This document shows, piece by piece, positions 17,266 to 24,573 of a stretch of 64,000 nt of DNA (position 1 is its first letter; every line of letters begins with the position of its first letter). Source of the DNA: Haloterrigena turkmenica DSM 5511 (GTDB lineage Archaea; Halobacteriota; Halobacteria; Halobacteriales; Natrialbaceae). Below the pieces are notes generated by a model. The model did no database searches, was not told where the DNA came from, and worked only from the letters and a program-made list of their open reading frames with translations. Made by a program: the position numbers and the translations under genes. The stretch lies in NCBI RefSeq assembly GCF_000025325.1, contig NC_013743.1, forward strand, positions 868,001 to 932,000, given 5' to 3'.

Positions 17266-18042
17266 TCAGCCGATGTACCGGAGGTCGTCGTCCGTCGGCA
17301 CGTCCATCTGCTGTTGTTGCTGTTGCTGTTCCATCTCTTGGATCTTGCCGATGACTTCCTCCATCTCGTCGGCCCGCTCGTCTAAGGACTCGTACTCGAG
17401 GTCGAAGCCGAGGGTTTCCTCGAGGACCTCGAGGACCGCGCGGGCGCTCTTGGGGTCGACCAGATAGCCGCTGGTCTCGCCCATCAGACACGCCCCGTCG
17501 AACCCGCGGCGGCCGCCGAGGCCGAGCAGGAGTCCGGAGACGCCGACGATCCCGCCGGCGGGTTCGTCCTCGCGGAACTCGACGCCGACCTCCTCTAACT
17601 CCTCGAGCAGGGACTCGTCGCTGACGGCACCGACGACGGCGTACTCCTCGATGAGTTCGCCGGTCGGGACGCCGCCCAGCGCGTAGACCTCGCTCGCGCC
17701 GAACTCCTCGGCGATATCCAGAAAGGCGTCGGTCAGCACGTAGTGGCCGTCGTTGGTCTGGGCCTGATGGTCCCCGGTCAACAGTAACAGATCGCGGCCG
17801 TCGGGGACGGTGACGGCGTGAATTTCGGCGCACGTGAGGTCCGCGACGCCGTCTTCGACGCTCACCTGCGGCGGGAACTCCTGGGAGTAGACCCGGCGCA
17901 CGAGCGTGCTGTCGGCCTCGAGCTCCTCGAGCAGATGCTCGACGGCGAGGCTTCCGACGTGTCCCACACCCGGCAGCCCCTCGACGAGGACGGGGTCGTC
18001 CAGTTCGACCTCGGCGACTGCGTCGATCTCGAGTTCGTCCAT
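17266..18042 (-). CDS. PAC2-family proteasome assembly chaperone-like protein
   Basis: 258 residues. N-terminal PVLVEGLPGVGHVGSLAVEHLLEEL and SQEFPPQ, central LLLLTGDHQAQTNDGHY and YALGGVPTGEL, and a C-terminal coiled coil fit the PAC2 family (PF09754; PbaA/PbaB type in archaea). These help assemble or regulate the 20S proteasome; the C-terminal DDLRYIG resembles a docking tail of the HbYX kind, though it is not an exact one. A run of seven Gln (MEQQQQQQQM) sits before the tail. Last gene of the L44e-S27e-aIF2alpha-Nop10 operon, only 6 bp after Nop10. Confidence 0.85.
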   Translation of the reverse strand: MDELEIDAVAEVELDDPVLVEGLPGVGHVGSLAVEHLLEELEADSTLVRRVYSQEFPPQVSVEDGVADLTCAEIHAVTVPDGRDLLLLTGDHQAQTNDGHYVLTDAFLDIAEEFGASEVYALGGVPTGELIEEYAVVGAVSDESLLEELEEVGVEFREDEPAGGIVGVSGLLLGLGGRRGFDGACLMGETSGYLVDPKSARAVLEVLEETLGFDLEYESLDERADEMEEVIGKIQEMEQQQQQQQMDVPTDDDLRYIG

Positions 18043-18048
18043 ACCGTA

Positions 18049-18228
18049 TCAGCGACGGCGACGTTTAAGAGCGCGTCGGTACTCGCCGTACGGATCGTTC
18101 GGATCGAACGGCGCTGGCGCGCTGTTTTCCGCGTCGGCGCCGCAGTCTGGACAGGAGTCAGAGAGGGTATACACCGGGCGGTCGTGTGCGTCGCGCCACG
18201 CCGAACACACCCGGATGTCTGATTTCAT
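18049..18228 (-). CDS. nop10: H/ACA ribonucleoprotein protein Nop10
   Basis: 59 residues starting MKSDIRVCSAWRDAHDRPVYTL. The pattern of one CxxC zinc site (CPDCG), the PAPFDPNDPYGEYRR block and a C-terminal KRRRR is diagnostic of Nop10, which binds Cbf5 in box H/ACA RNPs that make pseudouridine in rRNA. Lies 15 bp after aIF2alpha and 6 bp before the PAC2 gene. The first Cys pair of some homologues is reduced to a single Cys here (VCSA). Confidence 0.92.
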   Translation of the reverse strand: MKSDIRVCSAWRDAHDRPVYTLSDSCPDCGADAENSAPAPFDPNDPYGEYRRALKRRRR

Positions 18229-18243
18229 GGGTTATCGAGTCGA

Positions 18244-19044
18244 TTACTCGTCGTCGGTGCGACGCTCGCGGTGATACTCGCCCGAACCGCCTTCGGACTC
18301 GATCGCTCGGACCGCGCGCTGAGCGCTCTCCTCGAGCTGGCTCTCGGCGGTCTTGTAGTTGGGCGCCTGCACCTCGATGCGGTACTCTGGCGCGCCGACG
18401 TAGCTGACCTCGAGGTCGACTTCCTCGGGCACTTCGCCGTTGCCTTCGGCGGCCTCGAGCGCGGTTCGGATGCCGTCGACGCCGCTCGGCGACGGGTTCT
18501 CGAGGTCGACGTAGCCGGTGACGTTGACGTACGGCACCGAGACGTTCTCGCGGGCCGTGTCGACGATCGACTCGATCTCGTCGTCGGAGAGATCGGTGTC
18601 CTCGAGGGCCTCCTCGCCGTGGATCGCGGCCTGCTTGAAGCCGTCGTAGAGGCTTCCGTGGGCGCCGATCAGCTCGTTTGCGATTGCGGTGTAGCTCTCG
18701 TCGTCGACGTCCTCGCCCAGCGCGATACCCATCCAGTTGTCGGCTTTCTGCTCGTTTTTCCACTCCTGGATCTTATCCGAGCGCTGGTGGTCGTTGACGT
18801 CTTTCAGCGAGAGATCGATCTGCTGGGATTCCTCGTCGATCTCGAGGACCTTGCAGACGACGATCTGGCCCTCGCGGACGTGATCGCGGACGTTCTTGAT
18901 CCACCCCGAGGCGACCTCGGAGATGTGGATCAGGCCGCGCTTGTCCCGGTACTCCTCGAGATCGACGAAGACGCCGAAGTCCTCGATTTCGTCGATCTTC
19001 CCGACGACGAGTTCGCCGGGGTCGGGCCAGCCGCTGTACTTCAT
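18244..19044 (-). CDS. Translation initiation factor 2 subunit alpha (aIF2-alpha)
   Basis: 266 residues starting [25 protein letters not shown]-terminal S1 (OB) domain with [28 protein letters not shown], helical middle domain, and a C-terminal alpha/beta domain ([23 protein letters not shown]) that contacts aIF2-gamma. Part of the ternary complex delivering initiator tRNA. Its ATG overlaps the S27e stop (ATGA), so the two are translationally coupled. Confidence 0.95.
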   Translation of the reverse strand: MKYSGWPDPGELVVGKIDEIEDFGVFVDLEEYRDKRGLIHISEVASGWIKNVRDHVREGQIVVCKVLEIDEESQQIDLSLKDVNDHQRSDKIQEWKNEQKADNWMGIALGEDVDDESYTAIANELIGAHGSLYDGFKQAAIHGEEALEDTDLSDDEIESIVDTARENVSVPYVNVTGYVDLENPSPSGVDGIRTALEAAEGNGEVPEEVDLEVSYVGAPEYRIEVQAPNYKTAESQLEESAQRAVRAIESEGGSGEYHRERRTDDE

Positions 19045-19214
19045 CGTGACTCGACTGTTTCGACGATCTCGTGTTCGATCTCGGCTTTGCCGCCGGTCGG
19101 TCGCACGAGCGTCGTGCCGCAGACGGCACACGCGACCTCCGAGGAGGCTTTGCCGAAGACGGTCTGTTCGTTCTCGCAGTCACCGCATCGAACGCTGTAG
19201 AAATTTCCTGCCAT
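19041..19214 (-). CDS. 30S ribosomal protein S27e
   Basis: 57 residues, [25 protein letters not shown]..., with the zinc-binding CGDC and CAVC pairs and the [10 protein letters not shown] segment typical of S27e. The start at 19214 fits the conserved N terminus and follows L44e by 5 bp. Stop overlaps the aIF2-alpha start. Confidence 0.95.
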   Translation of the reverse strand: MAGNFYSVRCGDCENEQTVFGKASSEVACAVCGTTLVRPTGGKAEIEHEIVETVESR

Positions 19215-19219
19215 TGGAA

Positions 19220-19501
19220 TCACTCCTGGAACTCGAGTCGGCCGGTGCGCCATCCCTCGCGGAGGTGGGCCTTGCCGCACTCGCTGCAGCGGTATTTGAG
19301 GTCGGTCTTCTTGGTAGGCTTTTCGCCGACCGGCACCTTCGAGAAGCGACCGGAGTTACCGATGCTCGAGGTGCTTCGTCGGGTTCGGCGAGCGTCCCAC
19401 TTGAGACCACTCGAGCGGCCCGTTCGGGACTTTTCGACTTCGTGTTCGTGGTGTTCGTTGCAGTGCGGACAGTACGTATTGAATCGGCGTGGCATCTGCA
19501 T
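19220..19501 (-). CDS. 50S ribosomal protein L44e
   Basis: 93 residues, [24 protein letters not shown]..., ending [24 protein letters not shown]. The two CxxC zinc pairs (CPHC, CSEC) and the [11 protein letters not shown] block are diagnostic. First gene of the five-gene leftward operon. A TTTTAAA box about 39 bp upstream serves as promoter. Confidence 0.95.
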   Translation of the reverse strand: MQMPRRFNTYCPHCNEHHEHEVEKSRTGRSSGLKWDARRTRRSTSSIGNSGRFSKVPVGEKPTKKTDLKYRCSECGKAHLREGWRTGRLEFQE

Positions 19502-19536
19502 GGTTATCTCACTTGGCGTGGGCTAAGGCAGCGCTG

Positions 19537-19543
19537 TTTAAAA
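19537..19543 (-). promoter_or_regulatory. TATA box of the L44e-S27e-aIF2alpha-Nop10-PAC2 operon
   Basis: TTTTAAA on the minus strand, centred 39 bp before the L44e ATG; predicts a transcript start near 19513 with a ~12-nt leader. Confidence 0.5.
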
Positions 19544-19560
19544 CCCGTTTGGTTCGTCGC

Positions 19561-19617
19561 CGTCAGTCGATCGGACGCGGAAACTGTCATCCAGCAATAA
19601 GTGACCGGCGACTGACG
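19561..19617. promoter_or_regulatory. Inverted repeat upstream of NO reductase gene
   Basis: CGTCAGTCG at 19561-19569 is matched by its exact inverse CGACTGACG at 19609-19617, 63 bp before the NO reductase ATG. It could be an operator or a fold-back element. No known NO- or oxygen-responsive haloarchaeal site is obvious to me. Confidence 0.3.
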
Positions 19618-19679
19618 TGCGTATGCTTACCTCAATGTTTGGAAACAGATAGCACGGTAACAGAGTGTGACAGCACGCG

Positions 19680-22600
19680 ATGAGTCTCAGCACTCTCCTC
19701 CCGGATTCCGGCCGTCTCGGGACGGACGGCCGGCGGGAAGCGACCGGTTCCGTGACGAATCGACTCGAGTCGAGCGCCGAAACGGTCGGCGAACTGTCGA
19801 CGCGGGTTCGCGACGCAGCGAGTCGGCGGGCGACCGACGTCGCCGAGCGCGCCGTCGACGAACTCCTCGAGCGCGCCGTCGATCGAAGCGCGGACGACCT
19901 GCTGGCGGCGTCGGAGGTCGGCGGCGGCGGTAACGGCGCCGCTGAGCTCGGATCGGACGACCCGCTCGATCGGGCGCTCGAGAACTTCCTGCGGCGCTAC
20001 GGCCTCGACGGGGATCGGCTGGACGACCGCACGCTGGACGCGATCCGGACCCGGTTGTCGGTCGCTGGCGCCGACGCGGACGCCGAAGACCTGCTCGAGG
20101 AGGTTCTGAGCGATCGATCAACGTCAGGAGCCGAGTCGGCCGACGGGACGGACCTCCCGGCCGACGATCCGTTCGCCGAGGCGTGTTCGCGACTCCGCGC
20201 GCGACTGGACGGGACGGCGGAGCGCCCCGTCGACCGCTTGCTCGAGGACCTGCTCGAGCGCGACGCCGTGGTCGTCGGCCACGAACTCGAGCGCGCGCTC
20301 ACCGAGGAACTGCCGTCGCTCGTGGCAGACCTGGAGGCGGAACTGGCGCAGATGGAGTCGAGCGGTTCGGCGCCCTCGAGAGCGAGAACGCTCGACGCAG
20401 GCTCGAACGACGACCCCGACGACGGGCCCGCGGGACGCGGTCGATCGATGAGCGTCCGGTCGGCCGTTACGATGGCCGTCGCGGCGACGACGCTGCTTTC
20501 CGATGGTGACGGCGTCGACCCCGCGGTCGGGGAGTTGGCGACGAGCCTGTTGCAGGTCAGCGACGGCGGCGTTCCGATCGAACGCGTCTTTAGCGAGCTG
20601 GTCCCGTTACTGGTGCGGTCGGGGGCGGAGCGCGATCGCGGCCTCGACGCGCTCCGTTCGAACTCGGCCGGGTCGCTGGCGCTTGTGGGACTGTTCGTCG
20701 CCAACCTCGCCGCGATGACGCTCGGGGCCTACGTCTCCCGGAAGCGGGCGCCGCCGATCCCCAACGAGATCCGCGGCCCGAACGGCGAACCCGTCGTGAC
20801 CGACGAGCAGGTCCGGACGGGAAAGAAGGCGTTCCAGGCGAACGGGCTCATGAATCAGGGATCGGTCCTGGGCAACGGCTCGTACTTCGGGGTCGATCTG
20901 ACGGCCGACGCGCTCGAGTCGAAAGCCGAATATATGCGAGAGTACTACGCGCGCCAGCGCGGGAGCGACTCCTTCGAGTCCCTCTCGGAGGGCGACCGGG
21001 CGGCCGTCGAACGGCGCGTGGAACGGGAACTCGACGCCGACGCGCCCAAGGACGACGTCGCTCGCTACTCGGCGGCTGAGGTCTACGCTCACCGGCGGCT
21101 CCGTGAGGCGTACGTCGACCGCTACTACGGGGGTTCCCCCGAGCGGGGGATTCCACAGGGCTACGTCGACTCGCCCGAGGAGGCCGCCCGGATCGCCGAC
21201 TTCGCCTGCTGGACGGCGTGGATGGCCCACACCAACCGGCCGGATTCCGACCACTCCTTCACGAACGACTGGCCGTACGTGCCCGGGACCGGGAACCGAC
21301 CGACCGGACAGGTCGTCGTCTGGAGTACGATCAGCGTCGTCCTACTGATCGCCGGTGGCGGGTTCGGCGTCTGGGCCTACCACTCCTTCGACGTCGCCGA
21401 GCCGACGACCGACCTCGTCGACGTTCCCTCGCCCGACTCGGTGTCGGTCACGCCGTCCCAGTACGCCGCGGCGCGGTACGTCCCCGTCGCGGGCGCGCTG
21501 TTCGTCGCCCAGGCCCTCGTCGGGGCTTATTTGGCCCACTACTACGTCGAACGCACCGGCTTCTACGGCATCGGCGAGGCGTTAGGGATCGACCTCGTCT
21601 CCTTGCTGCCGTTCTCCGTGGGACGCGCCTGGCACGTCAATCTCGGCATCCTCTGGATCACGACGCTGTGGCTCGCGGGCGGACTCTTCTTGCCGGGCCT
21701 GTTCACCGAGCGCGACCCGCCCTGGCAGGCCGAGGGCGCGACCGCGCTGCTGGGCGCGCTCGTCGCCATCACGGTCGGCGCGTTCGCCGGCGTCTGGCTC
21801 GGTACCCGCGGCGCGTTCGGTTCGCCCGGATCCGGCGACGACGGCGACCTCTGGTGGTGGCTCGGCAGCGAAGGCCTCGAGTACCTCGAGGTCGGCCGCG
21901 TCTGGAAGCTGGGCCTGCTCGCCGGGTTCGCCACCTGGACGGGACTGGTGCTCCGCGGCGTTCGCCAGCTGGACGAACCCGCGACGGGACTGGGCCACTT
22001 CGTGACCTACGCGGGCGGCTCCATCGCGCTCATGTTCGCCGCGAGCATGCTCTACACGCCCGAGACGAACATGGCGGTGACGGAGTTCTGGCGCTGGTGG
22101 GTCGTTCACATGTGGGTCGAGGGCGTCTTCGAGTTCTTCGTCACCGCCGTTATCTCCGCCGCGCTGGTCTCGATGGACCTGATCGAGAAGGCCGACGCCG
22201 AGCGGGCCATCCTCTTCGAGGTGTTCGCGATCATGGCCGCCGGTATCGTCGGCGTTTCCCACCACTACTGGTGGGTCGGCCTCCCCGACATCTGGGTGCC
22301 GATCGGCACTACGTTCTCGACGCTCGAGTTCGTCCCGCTGGTCTTCGTCCTCTACCGAAGTCTCGGCGAATACCGCTCGCTGCGGGCCCAGGGCGAGGAG
22401 TTCCCCTACACGCTGCCGCTCCTGTTCATCCTCGGCTCCTCCGTCTGGAACTTCGTCGGCGGCGGCGTGCTAGGCTTCTTCATCAACCTGCCGCTGATCA
22501 ACTACTACGAGCACGGGACCTACCTGACCGTCGCTCACGCCCACACCGCGACGTTCGGCGCCTTCGGCCTGCTCGCGCTCGGGCTGGGCACGTACATCCT

Positions 22601-22913
22601 GCGCGTGGTCACTCCCGAATCGGCGTGGAACCCCGCGTGGTTCCGCGGCGCGTTCTGGCTGACTAATATCGGCCTCACCGTTATGACCGTCGCCTCGCTG
22701 CTCCCCGTGGGCTTCCTGCAACTGCAGGCCGCCTATCAGGACGGCTACGCCGCCGCGCGCAGCCTCGAGTTCTACGAACAGGACCACGTCCAGACGCTGC
22801 TGTGGGCGCGGACGCTCGGCGACACGCCGATGATCCTCGGCGCGCTCGCCTTCACCGCGGCGTCGGTACGCCACCTCTGGGACGCCCGAAAGCGGCGACT
22901 CGAGGCGGCGTAG
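19680..22913 (+). CDS. norB: Quinol-dependent nitric oxide reductase (qNOR) with ~325-residue N-terminal extension
   Basis: 1077 residues; usual qNOR length is about 750. From residue ~329 it follows qNOR: first TM (AGSLALVGLFVANLAAMTLGAY), the extracytoplasmic NGLMNQGSVLGNGSYFGVDLTADAL region, then a 12-helix heme-copper-type core. Metal ligands are visible: HVNLGILW (near 653), HMWVEGVFEF (near 810), the HH pair in GVSHHYWW (near 861) and HAHTATFG (near 953-955). It reduces NO to N2O with quinol electrons. Residues 1-328 are acidic, helical, soluble-looking and include two similar segments (DPLDRALENFLRR... and DPFAEACSRLRAR...) of unknown role. Confidence 0.9.
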   Translation: MSLSTLLPDSGRLGTDGRREATGSVTNRLESSAETVGELSTRVRDAASRRATDVAERAVDELLERAVDRSADDLLAASEVGGGGNGAAELGSDDPLDRALENFLRRYGLDGDRLDDRTLDAIRTRLSVAGADADAEDLLEEVLSDRSTSGAESADGTDLPADDPFAEACSRLRARLDGTAERPVDRLLEDLLERDAVVVGHELERALTEELPSLVADLEAELAQMESSGSAPSRARTLDAGSNDDPDDGPAGRGRSMSVRSAVTMAVAATTLLSDGDGVDPAVGELATSLLQVSDGGVPIERVFSELVPLLVRSGAERDRGLDALRSNSAGSLALVGLFVANLAAMTLGAYVSRKRAPPIPNEIRGPNGEPVVTDEQVRTGKKAFQANGLMNQGSVLGNGSYFGVDLTADALESKAEYMREYYARQRGSDSFESLSEGDRAAVERRVERELDADAPKDDVARYSAAEVYAHRRLREAYVDRYYGGSPERGIPQGYVDSPEEAARIADFACWTAWMAHTNRPDSDHSFTNDWPYVPGTGNRPTGQVVVWSTISVVLLIAGGGFGVWAYHSFDVAEPTTDLVDVPSPDSVSVTPSQYAAARYVPVAGALFVAQALVGAYLAHYYVERTGFYGIGEALGIDLVSLLPFSVGRAWHVNLGILWITTLWLAGGLFLPGLFTERDPPWQAEGATALLGALVAITVGAFAGVWLGTRGAFGSPGSGDDGDLWWWLGSEGLEYLEVGRVWKLGLLAGFATWTGLVLRGVRQLDEPATGLGHFVTYAGGSIALMFAASMLYTPETNMAVTEFWRWWVVHMWVEGVFEFFVTAVISAALVSMDLIEKADAERAILFEVFAIMAAGIVGVSHHYWWVGLPDIWVPIGTTFSTLEFVPLVFVLYRSLGEYRSLRAQGEEFPYTLPLLFILGSSVWNFVGGGVLGFFINLPLINYYEHGTYLTVAHAHTATFGAFGLLALGLGTYILRVVTPESAWNPAWFRGAFWLTNIGLTVMTVASLLPVGFLQLQAAYQDGYAAARSLEFYEQDHVQTLLWARTLGDTPMILGALAFTAASVRHLWDARKRRLEAA

Positions 22914-23065
22914 CCCCGATCTGAACGACGGATATCGCAGACTCGAGGCACGTCCGAAGCGGGTCGACGGTTCGGCGTCCCCCGCTCTCGATATCGAGTT
23001 GCTCGAGAACGCGACTAACGCCGAAAGACAGAAGGCTTAATCCACTCTCGCGAGAAGTCGCCGAC

Positions 23066-23332
23066 ATGAAGCAGCTCATCATCCACGGCGATCCCGGGAT
23101 CCGGAAGGGGGCCATCGTCGACTACGACGGGACGGAACTGATCTGCTTCGGGATCAACCGCAACGGCGAGTGGCACGGTCCCGAGGAGGTCCAGCTGTGG
23201 TGTACCGTCGGCACCGAAGACGAGTACGAGGACTACGAGAAGCGCAACTACACGCCTCACTTCCTCGACGTCGACCGCGTCGACGCCGAAGACGTCGACG
23301 TCATCCGGGCGAAGGCCGACCTCGCGATCTGA
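23066..23332 (+). CDS. HAH_0734-family conserved haloarchaeal protein
   Basis: 88 residues: MKQLIIHGDPGIRKGAIVDYDG..., VQLWCTVGTEDEYEDYEKRNY, ending DVDVIRAKADLAI. I recognise it as the conserved HAH_0734 family; the function is unknown. Strongly acidic, no TM. A TATA-like CTTAATC ~30 bp upstream supports a near-leaderless start. Monocistronic. Confidence 0.75.
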   Translation: MKQLIIHGDPGIRKGAIVDYDGTELICFGINRNGEWHGPEEVQLWCTVGTEDEYEDYEKRNYTPHFLDVDRVDAEDVDVIRAKADLAI

Positions 23333-23534
23333 ACGCGCCCGCCGATCCGGCGCTGGCGCCGACGTCTCTCCGAATTCTTTTGTGTGCGCGGTCGATACTG
23401 TCGCGACCACGGACAGATGCGTCGCGTCCCCGATCCCCAGGGATCGAAACTCCGAAACCGATGCTCCGGGCAATGATCGACAGAGCCGTGTTCACCGACC
23501 GAGATCGCCGGCCGAGCCGCCGCCGGAGTTCACG

Positions 23535-23981
23535 ATGAGCGATTCGTTCGCGGAGGCCGTTCGGACCCGGTTTCGCGCGTTGCTCTCGACGGCGCGGTTT
23601 AGCCAGTTCGCCGGCGTCGGGATCGTCGGCGCGACGGTCGATATCGTCGGCCTCGCGCTGCTGGTCGACGTGTTCGACCTCTGGTATCTGGGGGCGAAGA
23701 CGATCTCGTGGGAGCTGTCGATCGTGGTTATCTTCGCGATCAACGAACACTGGACGTTCGCCACCTACGGCGACATGACGCCTCGAGCGCTGGCGCGGCG
23801 ATTCCTGCGTTCGAACGCGGTGCGGTTCGCCGGCTTCCTGGTCACGTTGACGGTGTACGGCGTGCTAGTCGATCGGTTCGGCGTCTGGTATCTGACGGCG
23901 AACGTCGTCGGGATCGCGGTCGGCTTCTTCGTCAACTACACCTGCGAGAGTCTCTACACGTGGAAAGTCCATCACGACTGA
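23535..23981 (+). CDS. GtrA-family membrane protein
   Basis: 148 residues starting MSDSFAEAVRTRF. Four TM helices with family landmarks FSQFAGVGIVGATVDIVGLALL, FAINEHWTFA (NxxWTF motif, usually NRxWTF), FLRSNAVRFAGFLVTLTVY and a C-terminal FFVNYTCESLYTWK (NFxxxxxWVF-like). GtrA proteins (PF04138) act in transfer of lipid-linked sugars across membranes or cell-surface polysaccharide work. No glycosyltransferase is adjacent. The ATG at 23535 is chosen as the first Met before the family region. Confidence 0.85.
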   Translation: MSDSFAEAVRTRFRALLSTARFSQFAGVGIVGATVDIVGLALLVDVFDLWYLGAKTISWELSIVVIFAINEHWTFATYGDMTPRALARRFLRSNAVRFAGFLVTLTVYGVLVDRFGVWYLTANVVGIAVGFFVNYTCESLYTWKVHHD

Positions 23982-24018
23982 CGGTAGAAACCCCCATACG
24001 GCACCCGAATCATAACCC

Positions 24019-24027
24019 TTAACTAGT
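24019..24027 (+). promoter_or_regulatory. Probable promoter of initiator tRNA-Met
   Basis: CTTAACTAG, an A/T-rich TATA-like box about 25 bp upstream of the mature tRNA 5' end, in an otherwise GC-rich stretch. Confidence 0.35.
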
Positions 24028-24047
24028 GCACTCGGGTATGATATGGT

Positions 24048-24122
24048 AGCGGGATGGGATAGCCAGGAGATTCCGGCGGGCTCATAACCCGCAGACCGGT
24101 AGTTCAAATCTACCTCCCGCTA
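24048..24122 (+). tRNA. Initiator tRNA-Met (CAU)
   Basis: 75 nt. Acceptor stem AGCGGGA pairs with TCCCGCT and the discriminator base is A; CCA is not encoded. Anticodon loop CTCATAA gives CAU. The anticodon stem ends in three G:C pairs (GGG/CCC) and the 1:72 pair is A:U, both marks of the archaeal initiator. The T arm contains GTTCAAATC. The variable and D arms are normal length and there is no intron. Its 3' 21 nt are repeated at 24243-24263. Confidence 0.95.
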
Positions 24123-24263
24123 CTTTTCAGGGATTCAACGACGAACGACGAGCGAAGCAAGGAGTGAGTTCTGACTCTCTGAAAATACGCCGAGTAGATT
24201 TGAAGTAGACGACGAGGGAGCGACGCGACTGACGTCGGCGTGGTTCAAATCTACCTCCCGCTA
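24102..24263 (+). repeat. Direct repeat of the tRNA-iMet 3' end (att-like), copies at 24102-24122 and 24243-24263
   Basis: The last 21 nt of the tRNA gene (T arm plus 3' acceptor strand, core CAAATCTACCTCCCGC) recur exactly at 24243-24263, 141 bp downstream, with no tRNA body in front. This is the layout left by tRNA-targeting integrases. The DNA between the copies is only ~120 bp and has no ORF, so this would be a scar or a cassette deletion. GTAGATTTGAA at 24194-24204 is also the exact inverse of TTCAAATCTAC at 24244-24254. Confidence 0.6.
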
Positions 24264-24573
24264 TGTTTTGGCGCGAACAAACTCGTGAGCGCCATCCATA
24301 GCACGGTGGTCGTTTGAGTGAGAGTGTCGGCGTAGTTCGAATCACTCTCTGACCGAATCCGCACCGGCCATCGATAGCATGCGATTCGTTTAACCGCCGG
24401 GCGTCCGAATAAAGGAAGGGTAAGAACAAGAACGCGATTCGACCGTCCGTACCGCGCTCGTGACGGCACATCGTACCGCTCGCTCCGGTGTTCGTCTTAT
24501 ACGACGGTAAATATCACGGCACCGGTTCGCAAAATTGTTATATTTGAAACGCAGACTCAACTAGTAGCCCTGG
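24123..24573. other. 450-bp non-coding region downstream of tRNA-iMet (integration scar)
   Basis: No gene is supported. Besides the duplicated tRNA end, a second T-arm-like unit lies at 24331-24350 (GTTCGAATC inside an AGAGTG...CACTCT stem, 24321-24348). It shares GTCGGCGT.GTTC.AATC with the first copy. The last part holds the TATA-like TTATATTTG at 24537-24545 that serves the SBP gene. Confidence 0.5.

Noticed and set aside
17308-17340. CTGTTG-type short tandem repeat considered as a microsatellite feature
   Set aside because: It is the poly-Gln coding run of the PAC2 protein with mixed codons, not an independent repeat.
24243-24263. Second tRNA-Met gene
   Set aside because: Only the T arm and 3' acceptor strand are present; there is no D arm, anticodon arm or 5' acceptor strand.
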